This document shows positions 1-5,092 of a stretch of 5,092 bases of DNA, in pieces (the stretch's first letter is position 1; every line of letters starts with the position of its first letter). A program made the position numbers and the translations under genes. The notes below the pieces were generated by a model. It was not told the DNA's origin and searched no databases. It saw only the letters and a program-made list of their open reading frames with translations. The stretch is from Sphingomonadaceae bacterium (GTDB lineage Bacteria; Pseudomonadota; Alphaproteobacteria; Sphingomonadales; Sphingomonadaceae): contig CANGBE010000122.1 in the NCBI GenBank assembly GCA_947451875.1, forward strand, positions 1-5,092, read 5' to 3'.

Positions 1-805
1 CTACGCGTGGATCGTCATGGCCGATCTCGGCGGCCCGGGGGAAATGACCAAACATCGCAGCAGAAGCCTGCTGCGCGCGCGTCAGGCGGGGCATATAACG
101 CAGATAAGGCGATATCCCAGCGGCCATATCCTGAGGCATGATCTGATAGGCAATGCCGACTGCATCCTCGGACCGCCCGACAATCGCCAGACCAAAAGCA
201 CGAATACGTTGGGCAGCCTTGTCGCCCCGCGAGATCAGGGGCGCGAGAGTAATGTCCATGCCATTGCGATCGCCCGAGATCGCCTGGCTGAGCGCCAGCC
301 GCCGCGTAGTCTCATCGCTCGGCGCAATGCCCAGTGCCGCGCGGTAATATTTCTGTGCCGAGACATTATCGCCGACCAGATCATAGGCAAGGCCACGTTC
401 AGCGTTGAGCCGGGGGTCCATGCCGCCCGTCGCCTCGGCCTCGGCAAACAATGGGATCGCATCATAAGGATTGCCGCTGTGCACCAGAGCGCCGGCAAGC
501 CCTGCCCTTACACGGGGGCTGTTTGGCTGAATCTGGTCAGCGCGCGAAAAGAAGCCAACCGCTGCCCCAACATCACCCAGCGTCAGCGCGGCATTCCCGG
601 CATCAATCAAGGCATTTATATCGCGAGGGTCTTTTCCGAGCCGGGCTAGCGCTGCGTTGAGCACCTGACTATCCTGCCCCGGGATGGCCTGAACCACTGG
701 CTGTGAAACCGCCGGAAGCTGTTGAGCAAGCGCAGGTACCGGCGCGGCGGCAAGTAGGGCAGCAACAACCGACTGGCGCAGGATAATCCGCATCAGAACC
801 TTCAT
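1..805 (-). CDS. Exported tetratricopeptide-repeat protein, 3' end cut off by the window
   Basis: The open frame starts at ATG 805 and runs off the left edge after 268 codons. Residues 1-27 look like a Sec signal peptide: basic start (MKVLMRIILR), hydrophobic stretch, then a type I cleavage site after A25-L26-A27, before QQLP. The mature part has TPR-like helical pairs at about 61-94, 95-128 and 131-164 (for example GLAYDLVGDNVSAQKYYRAA near 138-157), followed by a weaker repeat to about 195. TPR arrays bind proteins, so a periplasmic scaffold or adaptor role is inferred. The gene lies directly after ftsZ, where many alphaproteobacteria carry lpxC instead. From memory, sphingomonads have TPR proteins with a C-terminal SPOR (peptidoglycan-binding) domain near here, but that end is outside the window. 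A second in-frame ATG at 793 has AAGG five bases upstream and also leaves a usable signal peptide, so the start could be four codons later. Confidence 0.85.
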   Translation of the reverse strand, partial: MKVLMRIILRQSVVAALLAAAPVPALAQQLPAVSQPVVQAIPGQDSQVLNAALARLGKDPRDINALIDAGNAALTLGDVGAAVGFFSRADQIQPNSPRVRAGLAGALVHSGNPYDAIPLFAEAEATGGMDPRLNAERGLAYDLVGDNVSAQKYYRAALGIAPSDETTRRLALSQAISGDRNGMDITLAPLISRGDKAAQRIRAFGLAIVGRSEDAVGIAYQIMPQDMAAGISPYLRYMPRLTRAQQASAAMFGHFPRAAEIGHDDPRV

Positions 806-813
806 GAATTTAC

Positions 814-832
814 CGCCCGTTAGTCCCGGGCG
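814..832 (-). other. Stem-loop just upstream of the TPR gene start
   Basis: CGCCCG at 827-832 and CGGGCG at 814-819 (minus-strand reading) form a perfect 6-bp GC stem with a 7-nt loop. The 3' arm contains most of the only SD-like run (GGGCGG) before ATG 805, eight bases from the start codon. If the stem folds in the mRNA it would hide that site. The pairing is seen in the sequence; the effect on translation is inferred. Confidence 0.45.
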
Positions 833-833
833 C

Positions 834-855
834 GGCAGAGGTCCAATCCTCTGCC
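834..855 (-). other. Second stem-loop after ftsZ
   Basis: GGCAGAGG (848-855) and CCTCTGCC (834-841), read on the minus strand, form a perfect 8-bp stem with the 6-nt loop ATTGGA. No U-tract follows (the next bases are GCGCCCGGG), so it is not a classical intrinsic terminator. Its GGCAGA core repeats that of the stem-loop at 871-897. It could be an mRNA 3'-end stabiliser or part of a switchable structure. Confidence 0.5.
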
Positions 856-870
856 ATCCGGCAAATGAAC

Positions 871-897
871 CCCGGCAGAACAATGCGCTCTGCCGGG
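871..897 (-). terminator. ftsZ: Inverted repeat 6 nt after the ftsZ stop, possible terminator
   Basis: CCCGGCAGA (889-897) and TCTGCCGGG (871-879) make a perfect 9-bp GC-rich stem around a 9-nt loop, starting six bases after the ftsZ stop codon. The bases after the stem on the minus strand are GTTCATTT, which is only weakly U-rich. It may act as a weak or partial terminator, or as a barrier protecting the ftsZ mRNA end. The position strongly suggests a 3'-end function. Efficient termination is not proven, and the TPR gene may still be reached by read-through. Confidence 0.55.
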
Positions 898-903
898 TAT
901 CCC

Positions 904-2463
904 TTACTGGTTATTCTGGCGGCCGAGGAAACGCGGAATTGAAATCGAAGGGCCTGTATCCGCCTCTTCCTCTTCGGCTGCTTCTTCATCGTCACCTTTG
1001 CCACCTCGCGAAAGGTTGGCCATGCGTTCAAACAGAGTGCTGCCCGCTCCAGAGAGCCGCGGCGTGCGGTCAGCCGGTTCGTCCTCACCCATCGATGAGC
1101 CCGAAACCAGCGGACGGCGACGGGTCGCCAGCGGCGAAACCTGTCCATCCTCTTCGCTCAGGCGGGTGGCTTGGCTAAGCAGATCGTCCGAGTTGCCGAC
1201 CGACACTTCATGCTCGGGCTCTTCGTGTGATGCCGATAGCTCAAGCGCATCTTCTTCAGCTTCTGGTGCTTCAAATTCAGCTTCGTGCTGCGTTTCTTCG
1301 GCGAATTCGCTGAGTTCAAGCTCATCGGACTCAACCGCAGATGACGCAACTTCAGCGACGGGCTCGGGCTCATAGGCGGCAGGAACTACCGGCGGCTCAA
1401 GCGTCACAACCGGCTCCGGTGCGGCATCATGCGGACGAACCGGACCGCGCGAACCGCCGAACGTCATCGGACGGGCCGCGGTTTCGGCCATTTCGGCGGT
1501 CTGCTCAATCCCAGTGGCAACTACCGAGACGCGGATCTTGCCCTGAAGATCGGGATTAAAGGCCGAGCCCCAGATGATGTTGGCATTGGGATCAACGAGC
1601 TCACGAATGTGGTTCGCGGCCTCGTCGACTTCCAGCAGCTTCATGTCGTCGCCGCCGATGATCGAGATGATCACGCCCTTGGCGCCCTGCATCGAAACGC
1701 CATCGAGCAGCGGGTTGGAGATTGCCCGCTCGGCTGCTTCCAGCGCGCGGTTCTCGCCCGAACCTTCGCCCGTGCCCATCATCGCCTTGCCCATCTCGCC
1801 CATAACCGAGCGCACGTCGGCAAAGTCGAGGTTGATAAGACCGGGCATGACCATCAGATCAGTGATCGAGCGAACACCCTGCTGAAGCACTTCGTCGGCG
1901 AGACTGAAGGCTTCCTTGAACGTAGTTTCCGCCTTGGCGACCAGAAACAGGTTTTGGTTGGGTATGACGATCAGCGTATCGACGTGCTTCTGCAGCTCTT
2001 CGATACCAGCCTCGGCAGCGCGCATACGGCGCGTACCTTCAAACAAGAATGGCTTTGTGACCACACCAACGGTGAGCACACCCTTGTCGCGCGCCGCCTT
2101 GGCAATGACCGGAGCTGCGCCGGTACCGGTGCCGCCGCCCATGCCCGCCGCGATGAAACACATGTGCACTCCATCGAGCGCACGCTCGATATCGTTCAGC
2201 GTTTCCTCAGCAGCCGCGCGGCCAACTTCTGGACGCGAGCCCGCGCCAAGCCCCTGCGTAATGTCAGGCCCAAGCTGGATGCGCTGTTCGGCAACTGAAT
2301 TGTTGAGCGCCTGCGCGTCGGTATTGGCGATCACGAAGTCAACGCCTTCAATCTTGGCATGGATCATGTTGGCGATGGCATTGCCGCCAGCGCCGCCAAC
2401 GCCGACCACGGTGATACGGGGACGAAGCTCCTCAACCGCCGGGGGTCCGATATTGATGCTCAT
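904..2463 (-). CDS. ftsZ: Cell division protein FtsZ
   Basis: This is a 519-residue tubulin-like GTPase that polymerises into the cytoplasmic Z ring and recruits the divisome. The core spans about 15-320. It has the N-terminal nucleotide-binding glycines (VGVGGAGGNA, 20-29), NTDAQAL (47-53), the tubulin signature GGGTGTG (109-115) and the T7 catalytic loop NLDFAD (211-216) with D213 and D216. A linker of about 185 residues, far longer than in E. coli, is rich in Glu and Pro. It carries a TLFERMANLSRG block (476-487), which I recall in other alphaproteobacterial FtsZ proteins, and an acidic run (491-502). The C-terminal peptide SISIPRFLGRQNNQ (506-519) is the usual docking tail for FtsA and other partners. 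I chose ATG 2463, which gives MSINIGPPAV; a TTG four codons upstream overlaps the ribosome binding site and is unlikely. The gene follows ftsA after a 147-nt spacer. Confidence 0.98.
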   Translation of the reverse strand: MSINIGPPAVEELRPRITVVGVGGAGGNAIANMIHAKIEGVDFVIANTDAQALNNSVAEQRIQLGPDITQGLGAGSRPEVGRAAAEETLNDIERALDGVHMCFIAAGMGGGTGTGAAPVIAKAARDKGVLTVGVVTKPFLFEGTRRMRAAEAGIEELQKHVDTLIVIPNQNLFLVAKAETTFKEAFSLADEVLQQGVRSITDLMVMPGLINLDFADVRSVMGEMGKAMMGTGEGSGENRALEAAERAISNPLLDGVSMQGAKGVIISIIGGDDMKLLEVDEAANHIRELVDPNANIIWGSAFNPDLQGKIRVSVVATGIEQTAEMAETAARPMTFGGSRGPVRPHDAAPEPVVTLEPPVVPAAYEPEPVAEVASSAVESDELELSEFAEETQHEAEFEAPEAEEDALELSASHEEPEHEVSVGNSDDLLSQATRLSEEDGQVSPLATRRRPLVSGSSMGEDEPADRTPRLSGAGSTLFERMANLSRGGKGDDEEAAEEEEADTGPSISIPRFLGRQNNQ

Positions 2464-2467
2464 TTCG

Positions 2468-2473
2468 CTCTCC
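2468..2473 (-). promoter_or_regulatory. ftsZ: Ribosome binding site of ftsZ
   Basis: GGAGAG lies 4 nt before ATG 2463 (6 nt if GGAG is taken as the core), a good Shine-Dalgarno match. It decides the start: the alternative TTG at 2473-2475 overlaps this motif, and its own upstream sequence has no comparable site. Confidence 0.8.
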
Positions 2474-2503
2474 AATCACACCCCGCGAAAGGGCAGTCTC
2501 ATA

Positions 2504-2532
2504 ATTGTAGCAATGCCACGCTTGGACTCGCG
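2504..2532 (-). promoter_or_regulatory. ftsZ: Candidate ftsZ promoter with a GANTC site at the -35 position
   Basis: On the minus strand GCTACAAT (2504-2511) fits 7 of 8 positions of the Caulobacter housekeeping -10 consensus as I recall it (GCTANAWC). It also contains TACAAT, one base off TATAAT. No good -35 hexamer lies 17 nt upstream; that place (2527-2532, CGCGAG) is partly covered by a GAGTC at 2525-2529. A poor -35 next to a GANTC resembles promoters activated by GcrA on CcrM-methylated DNA. A transcript from here would have a short 5' leader of roughly 30-35 nt. The motifs are seen; promoter activity is inferred. Confidence 0.35.
2525..2529. promoter_or_regulatory. GANTC (CcrM-type) methylation site in the ftsA-ftsZ spacer
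   Basis: GACTC on the plus strand (GAGTC on the minus). GANTC is the target of CcrM, the cell-cycle DNA adenine methyltransferase of alphaproteobacteria. In Caulobacter, ftsZ transcription depends on CcrM. The site sits next to the candidate -10 at 2504-2511. Confidence 0.5.
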
Positions 2533-2553
2533 CAACCAAGGCGTTTTTGTGTG

Positions 2554-2562
2554 TTGTCCACA
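2554..2562 (+). promoter_or_regulatory. DnaA-box-like 9-mer upstream of ftsZ
   Basis: TTGTCCACA on the plus strand matches the E. coli DnaA box TTATCCACA at 8 of 9 positions, with A to G at position 3. It lies about 90-100 nt upstream of the ftsZ start. In Caulobacter, DnaA has been reported to act on ftsZ transcription. A single one-mismatch box can occur by chance, so this is a candidate only. Confidence 0.35.
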
Positions 2563-2567
2563 GTCAA

Positions 2568-2585
2568 GAATTTCCGAAGAAATTC
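2568..2585 (-). other. UUCG-capped hairpin in the ftsA-ftsZ spacer
   Basis: On the minus strand GAATTTC (2579-2585), TTCG (2575-2578) and GAAATTC (2568-2574) form a perfect 7-bp stem closed by C(UUCG)G, an unusually stable RNA tetraloop; one more G-U pair is possible. It begins 25 nt after the ftsA stop. The bases after it are TTGACTGTGG, not a U-tract, so it is unlikely to be a full intrinsic terminator. It could instead stabilise the 3' end of ftsA mRNA or mark a processing site separating ddl-ftsQ-ftsA from ftsZ messages. Confidence 0.55.
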
Positions 2586-2598
2586 CAACAATTCCTTA

Positions 2599-2603
2599 GA
2601 ATC
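2599..2603. promoter_or_regulatory. Second GANTC site in the ftsA-ftsZ spacer
   Basis: GAATC on the plus strand (GATTC on the minus), 7 nt after the ftsA stop and 135 nt from the ftsZ start. It is one of two GANTC sites in this 147-nt spacer. It is too far from the candidate -10 to belong to the same core promoter. Confidence 0.4.
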
Positions 2604-2610
2604 TTCGCCC

Positions 2611-3891
2611 TCAAAAATACTCTCTCAAAGCACGCCAAATGCGCACTGCCAGACCCATGCCCTTAAATCGGTGCGTCTCTTGATAGACAGGCCCCACCGA
2701 GCGTATATCAACCGGGTCTGCCGCAGCATACAAAATAAGGCCCGTCAGAGAGGAAAAACCTGGCGTAGCATGGGCATCAACCAGTCCGCGAAGCACTGGC
2801 GGCTTGCTGATCCGCACCGGTCGGCCAAGCGCTGCCTGCGCATAATCTGCCAGCCCGGTAAGCTCTGCGCCGCCGCCTGTAAGCACCACGAGCTGCCCCT
2901 TTGAGCCTGTAAATCCAAGGCCTTTGAGCGCCTTATTCACCTCTTCCATTAGCTTTCCGAGCTGCTGTGTGATCACAGAAACCAGCTCTGCCCTGGGTAT
3001 TCGATTGGCCTCGTCAGCGTGGCGCGCCGGCGGGCCAGCATCTTCATCTCCCGGAGCATTAACCGCCACCATTTCGCGGTGATCTGCCGGGCTGGCGATC
3101 GCCGAACCATGGACGCATTTGAGCCGCTCGGCCTGAAACCGGCGGATGCCGAATGCCGAGGCAATGGCGTCTGTCACGTCTCCCGAGCCCATCGGGATCG
3201 TCGCGAGGCCGAGCAACATTCCTCCGGCGTGGACCGAAACATTTGTCACATCGGCACCAAATTCGACCAGCGCGACGCCCAGATCGCGCTCTTCGGGGCT
3301 GAGGCAGGCGTGCCCCGCCGCGATTGGCGAGCCGACAACTGCCTCGACATCAAGGTGAGCGTTCTGCACCGCTTCGGTAATATTGCGGATCGGCGCGCCA
3401 TCGGCGAGCAGTACATGAATATCGACGGCAAGGCGCTCTGCGTGGAGCCCCCGGGGATTGGATACCCCGTGCGCGCCATCCAGAGTGTAATGTGCAGGCT
3501 GGGCATGAAGCACCATACGGCCATCGGGCTGGATAACATCGCGCCCCGCCACGAGCAGTTGATCGATGTCGTCCTGCTCGATCCGGCGGCCGCCGATATC
3601 GACCTCGACCTGAGCGATCTGGCTGGCGAGTCCTGCGCCCGAAGTGCTGATCCACACAGTGTTGACCGAAACCCCGGCCACTTTTTCTGCGCGCACCACG
3701 GCATCGTGCACCGCATCGGCAGCGCGCTTCATGTCGGTAACATAGCCGCGTTTCACGCCTTGGCTGAGGCGGTGAGCGGAGCCCAACACGACCAGCTCAC
3801 CGGTTTCAGTAATCCCGGCGATCATCGCCGATATGCGAGCGCTCCCAACATTCACGGCACCGATGACCCGGGCGATGCGCGGGGCTGCCAT
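2611..3891 (-). CDS. ftsA: Cell division protein FtsA
   Basis: This is a 426-residue actin-like protein, close to the usual length, that tethers FtsZ polymers to the inner membrane and recruits later divisome proteins. The phosphate-1 region is GAVNVGSARI (11-20), phosphate-2 is VEFGADVTNV (209-218), and the adenosine motif VVLTGGGAELTGLADYA (335-351) is intact. The FtsA-specific 1C subdomain should lie at about 85-165. The protein ends in the amphipathic helix GMGLAVRIWRALREYF (411-426), which has the aromatic and basic residues expected of the membrane-targeting sequence. Both phosphate motifs differ from the actin-family pattern: Asn14 replaces the usual Asp/Glu, and EFGADV replaces DIGGGT. 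It overlaps the ftsQ stop by one base (TGATG), so it is probably translated by coupling, with its own ribosome binding site inside ftsQ. The identity is secure from context and both ends; ATPase competence is uncertain. Confidence 0.96.
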   Translation of the reverse strand: MAAPRIARVIGAVNVGSARISAMIAGITETGELVVLGSAHRLSQGVKRGYVTDMKRAADAVHDAVVRAEKVAGVSVNTVWISTSGAGLASQIAQVEVDIGGRRIEQDDIDQLLVAGRDVIQPDGRMVLHAQPAHYTLDGAHGVSNPRGLHAERLAVDIHVLLADGAPIRNITEAVQNAHLDVEAVVGSPIAAGHACLSPEERDLGVALVEFGADVTNVSVHAGGMLLGLATIPMGSGDVTDAIASAFGIRRFQAERLKCVHGSAIASPADHREMVAVNAPGDEDAGPPARHADEANRIPRAELVSVITQQLGKLMEEVNKALKGLGFTGSKGQLVVLTGGGAELTGLADYAQAALGRPVRISKPPVLRGLVDAHATPGFSSLTGLILYAAADPVDIRSVGPVYQETHRFKGMGLAVRIWRALREYF

Positions 3892-4916
3892 CAGTTCTTC
3901 TCCGATTTCTTGGCGTTGGACTTGGCACTCGACTTTGCTGCTGGTGTAGCGTCGGAGTTACTGGCCTCGGCCAGCTTTTCAGCCTTCTTTTCGGCCTGCA
4001 GCTCTGCCTTCTTAGCGGCATCAGCCTTTGCCGCATCAACTGCGCGATCAGGCACGCGGAAGATGATACGGTCTGCCGTGCGCATATCAAAAGCGGTAGC
4101 CTTGCCACCAAGCAGGCGGTTCAAGCCATCCAGCCGCGCAAAGGACATCAGCGCCTTGGCCGATTGCTTGTCTCCTTCAGGTAGTGCGAGCACTTGCCCA
4201 GTATGGAAGGACAGGTTCCAGCGCCGGTTGCCCACCCATTCAGCCTCAACCACCTGTGGCCGCAGTGCCGGTGCGGCGTCGAGAAGTGTCGTCAGCGCCG
4301 CAACCTGCTTGCCAGCGCCGGGACCGGAAACCACCAGTTTACCCTTTGCCCGCTCGGCCGAGATCGGCTCTAGCTCGGTGCCCCGATTGTCGATCAGCAC
4401 CAAATGGTCCGGCTTGCGCAGCACTGCATGAGGTGTGCGCTCGACGATATCGATCACCAGAGTTTTGGGCAGTTGTCTCGAAACGCGGGCGTCTTCCACC
4501 CACGATAGCTGGACAAGCTCGGCACGGATGCGATCAACGTCCAGTTCGTTCATCGGCCTGCCCACATCGCCTTGCACCCGCTCATAAACCTTGAGCTCGT
4601 TGAGATGCTTGACGCCGCGCACTTCCACCTTGCCGACAGCGAACCCGGCGTTGGCGGTCACATTGGAGAACTGCTGCGCTGCGAGTTCGGGAACGCCCGC
4701 CGCACGCGCCACAACAACCGCGATCACCGCAGCTCCGGCCAGAATGACAAAGAGGAATATCTTGTGCAGCTGGTCTTCGCTGAAGGGCAGCATAGCCATC
4801 ACGGAATCGAACATCGATCCGGTCTTGGCGCGGGCATTGCGGACCTTACGCGCGGTCTTCGCTTGCGCAGCCACCTTGCGCACCGGAGCGCCCTTGCGAC
4901 GGATGGTCTGGCTCAT
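3891..4916 (-). CDS. ftsQ: Cell division protein FtsQ
   Basis: This is a 341-residue bitopic inner-membrane protein. With FtsB and FtsL it links the cytoplasmic Z ring to periplasmic septal wall synthesis. The cytoplasmic N-terminus (5-31) is strongly basic. One transmembrane segment follows at about 53-72 (IFLFVILAGAAVIAVVVA), then a POTRA domain at about 94-161 (VGKVEVRGVKHL at the start, LPKTLVIDIVERTPHAVL at the end), then the FtsQ-type beta domain to about 290, including LIDNRGTELEPI and RRWNLSFHTGQVLALPEG. After the last beta strand (ADRIIFRVPDRAVD) comes a low-complexity Ala/Lys/Glu tail (295-341), which should be periplasmic. It overlaps ddl by 4 nt (ATGA) and ftsA by 1 nt. An AGGGG at 4924-4928 inside ddl, 7 nt before ATG 4916, can serve as its ribosome binding site. 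Confidence 0.96.
   Translation of the reverse strand: MSQTIRRKGAPVRKVAAQAKTARKVRNARAKTGSMFDSVMAMLPFSEDQLHKIFLFVILAGAAVIAVVVARAAGVPELAAQQFSNVTANAGFAVGKVEVRGVKHLNELKVYERVQGDVGRPMNELDVDRIRAELVQLSWVEDARVSRQLPKTLVIDIVERTPHAVLRKPDHLVLIDNRGTELEPISAERAKGKLVVSGPGAGKQVAALTTLLDAAPALRPQVVEAEWVGNRRWNLSFHTGQVLALPEGDKQSAKALMSFARLDGLNRLLGGKATAFDMRTADRIIFRVPDRAVDAAKADAAKKAELQAEKKAEKLAEASNSDATPAAKSSAKSNAKKSEKN
3897..3903 (-). promoter_or_regulatory. ftsA: Ribosome binding site of ftsA
   Basis: GGAGAAG lies 5 nt before ATG 3891 (8 nt from GGAG), within the last codons of ftsQ. This strong match, together with the TGATG junction, supports this start and coupled translation. Confidence 0.75.
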
Positions 4917-5092
4917 GCGCTTGCCCCTGTTGCTGCGCGGTCAGCAAGTGCTTCCGCGATGATCTCTTCGACCAGATCTTCGTAAGACATCCCGCAATGC
5001 TTGGCCTGTTCGGGCACAAGGCTGAGCGGAGTCATGCCAGGCTGGGTGTTGACCTCGAGCAGGAACAGCCCCTTCACGCCCTGGGTATCATC
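4913..5092 (-). CDS. ddl: D-alanine--D-alanine ligase, C-terminal fragment (5' part outside window)
   Basis: The last 59 codons and the TGA stop are present; the frame enters open from the right edge. Ddl is a cytoplasmic ATP-grasp enzyme that joins two D-alanines, giving the dipeptide added to UDP-MurNAc-tripeptide by MurF. The diagnostic stretch is LEVNTQPGMTPLSLVPEQA (fragment residues 12-30). Its Glu13 and Asn15 correspond to the Mg2+ ligands of E. coli DdlB (E270, N272), and GMT begins the conserved active-site segment. The closing GMSYEDLVEEIIAEAL is the usual final helix. The stop overlaps the ftsQ start in an ATGA, the normal dcw order ddl-ftsQ-ftsA-ftsZ. Nothing can be said about the N-terminal and central domains. 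Confidence 0.93.
   Translation of the reverse strand, partial: DDTQGVKGLFLLEVNTQPGMTPLSLVPEQAKHCGMSYEDLVEEIIAEALADRAATGASA

Noticed and set aside
17..649. Plus-strand frame of 210 codons opposite the TPR gene
   Set aside because: The minus strand encodes a signal peptide followed by clear TPR helices through the same stretch; the plus translation shows no motif.
1429..2298. 289-codon plus-strand open frame antisense to ftsZ
   Set aside because: It mirrors the conserved FtsZ coding region and shows no family motif; a by-product of codon bias.
2464..2475. TTG start extending FtsZ by four residues (MESE)
   Set aside because: The TTG overlaps the GGAGAG ribosome binding site of the downstream ATG, and MSINIGPP is the expected N-terminus.
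2562..2567. TTGACT as a strong -35 for ftsZ on the minus strand
   Set aside because: No -10-like hexamer occurs 16-18 nt downstream (AACGCC, ACGCCT and CGCCTT are found there), so the match alone does not make a promoter.
1916..2599. Plus-strand frame crossing the ftsA-ftsZ spacer
   Set aside because: Mostly antisense to the FtsZ GTPase domain, Ser/Pro/Ala-rich translation, no recognisable family.
3058..3064. TTAACC inside ftsA as a CtrA half-site
   Set aside because: A lone half-site inside a coding region without a second TTAA at the right spacing; likely chance.
3019..4431. 470-codon plus-strand open frame antisense to ftsA and ftsQ
   Set aside because: It lies opposite two confidently identified genes, has no recognisable domain, and has the low-complexity composition typical of antisense frames in GC-rich DNA.

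Overview
This window is part of a division and cell wall (dcw) gene cluster, and every gene is read on the minus strand. In transcription order, from high to low coordinates, it holds the 3' end of ddl (D-Ala-D-Ala ligase), ftsQ, ftsA, ftsZ, and the first 268 codons of an exported TPR protein that runs off the left edge. The FtsZ N-terminus (MSINIGPPAVEELRPRI), the long acidic FtsZ linker ending in an IPRFLGRQNNQ-type tail, the divergent FtsA and the GC-rich codon use point to an alphaproteobacterium. Sphingomonadales, perhaps the Erythrobacteraceae, is the best guess. This placement rests on remembered family features, not on a search.

Layout. 4913-5092: C-terminus of Ddl. 3891-4916: ftsQ, overlapping ddl by 4 nt (ATGA). 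2611-3891: ftsA, overlapping ftsQ by 1 nt (TGATG). 2464-2610: a 147-nt spacer, the only sizeable gap inside the division cluster. 904-2463: ftsZ. 806-903: a 98-nt spacer filled by three consecutive inverted repeats. 1-805: secreted TPR protein, partial. There are no RNA genes, mobile elements, CRISPR arrays or signs of transfer.

How they work together. Ddl makes the D-Ala-D-Ala dipeptide for peptidoglycan precursors. FtsZ forms the cytokinetic ring, FtsA tethers it to the membrane through its C-terminal amphipathic helix, and FtsQ is the bitopic inner-membrane scaffold that links the ring to periplasmic wall synthesis. The overlaps suggest that ddl-ftsQ-ftsA are translationally coupled, while ftsZ has its own spacer and ribosome binding site.

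The most interesting parts are the two non-coding spacers. The ftsA-ftsZ spacer holds two of the only six GANTC (CcrM methylation) sites found in the window, a DnaA-box-like 9-mer, a -10-like element and a UUCG-capped hairpin. Together these suggest a cell-cycle-controlled ftsZ promoter. The ftsZ-TPR spacer holds tandem stem-loops whose arms alternate GGCAGA/TCTGCC, so they could pair in alternative ways. The core genes are ordinary, and I do not see a new biological system here.
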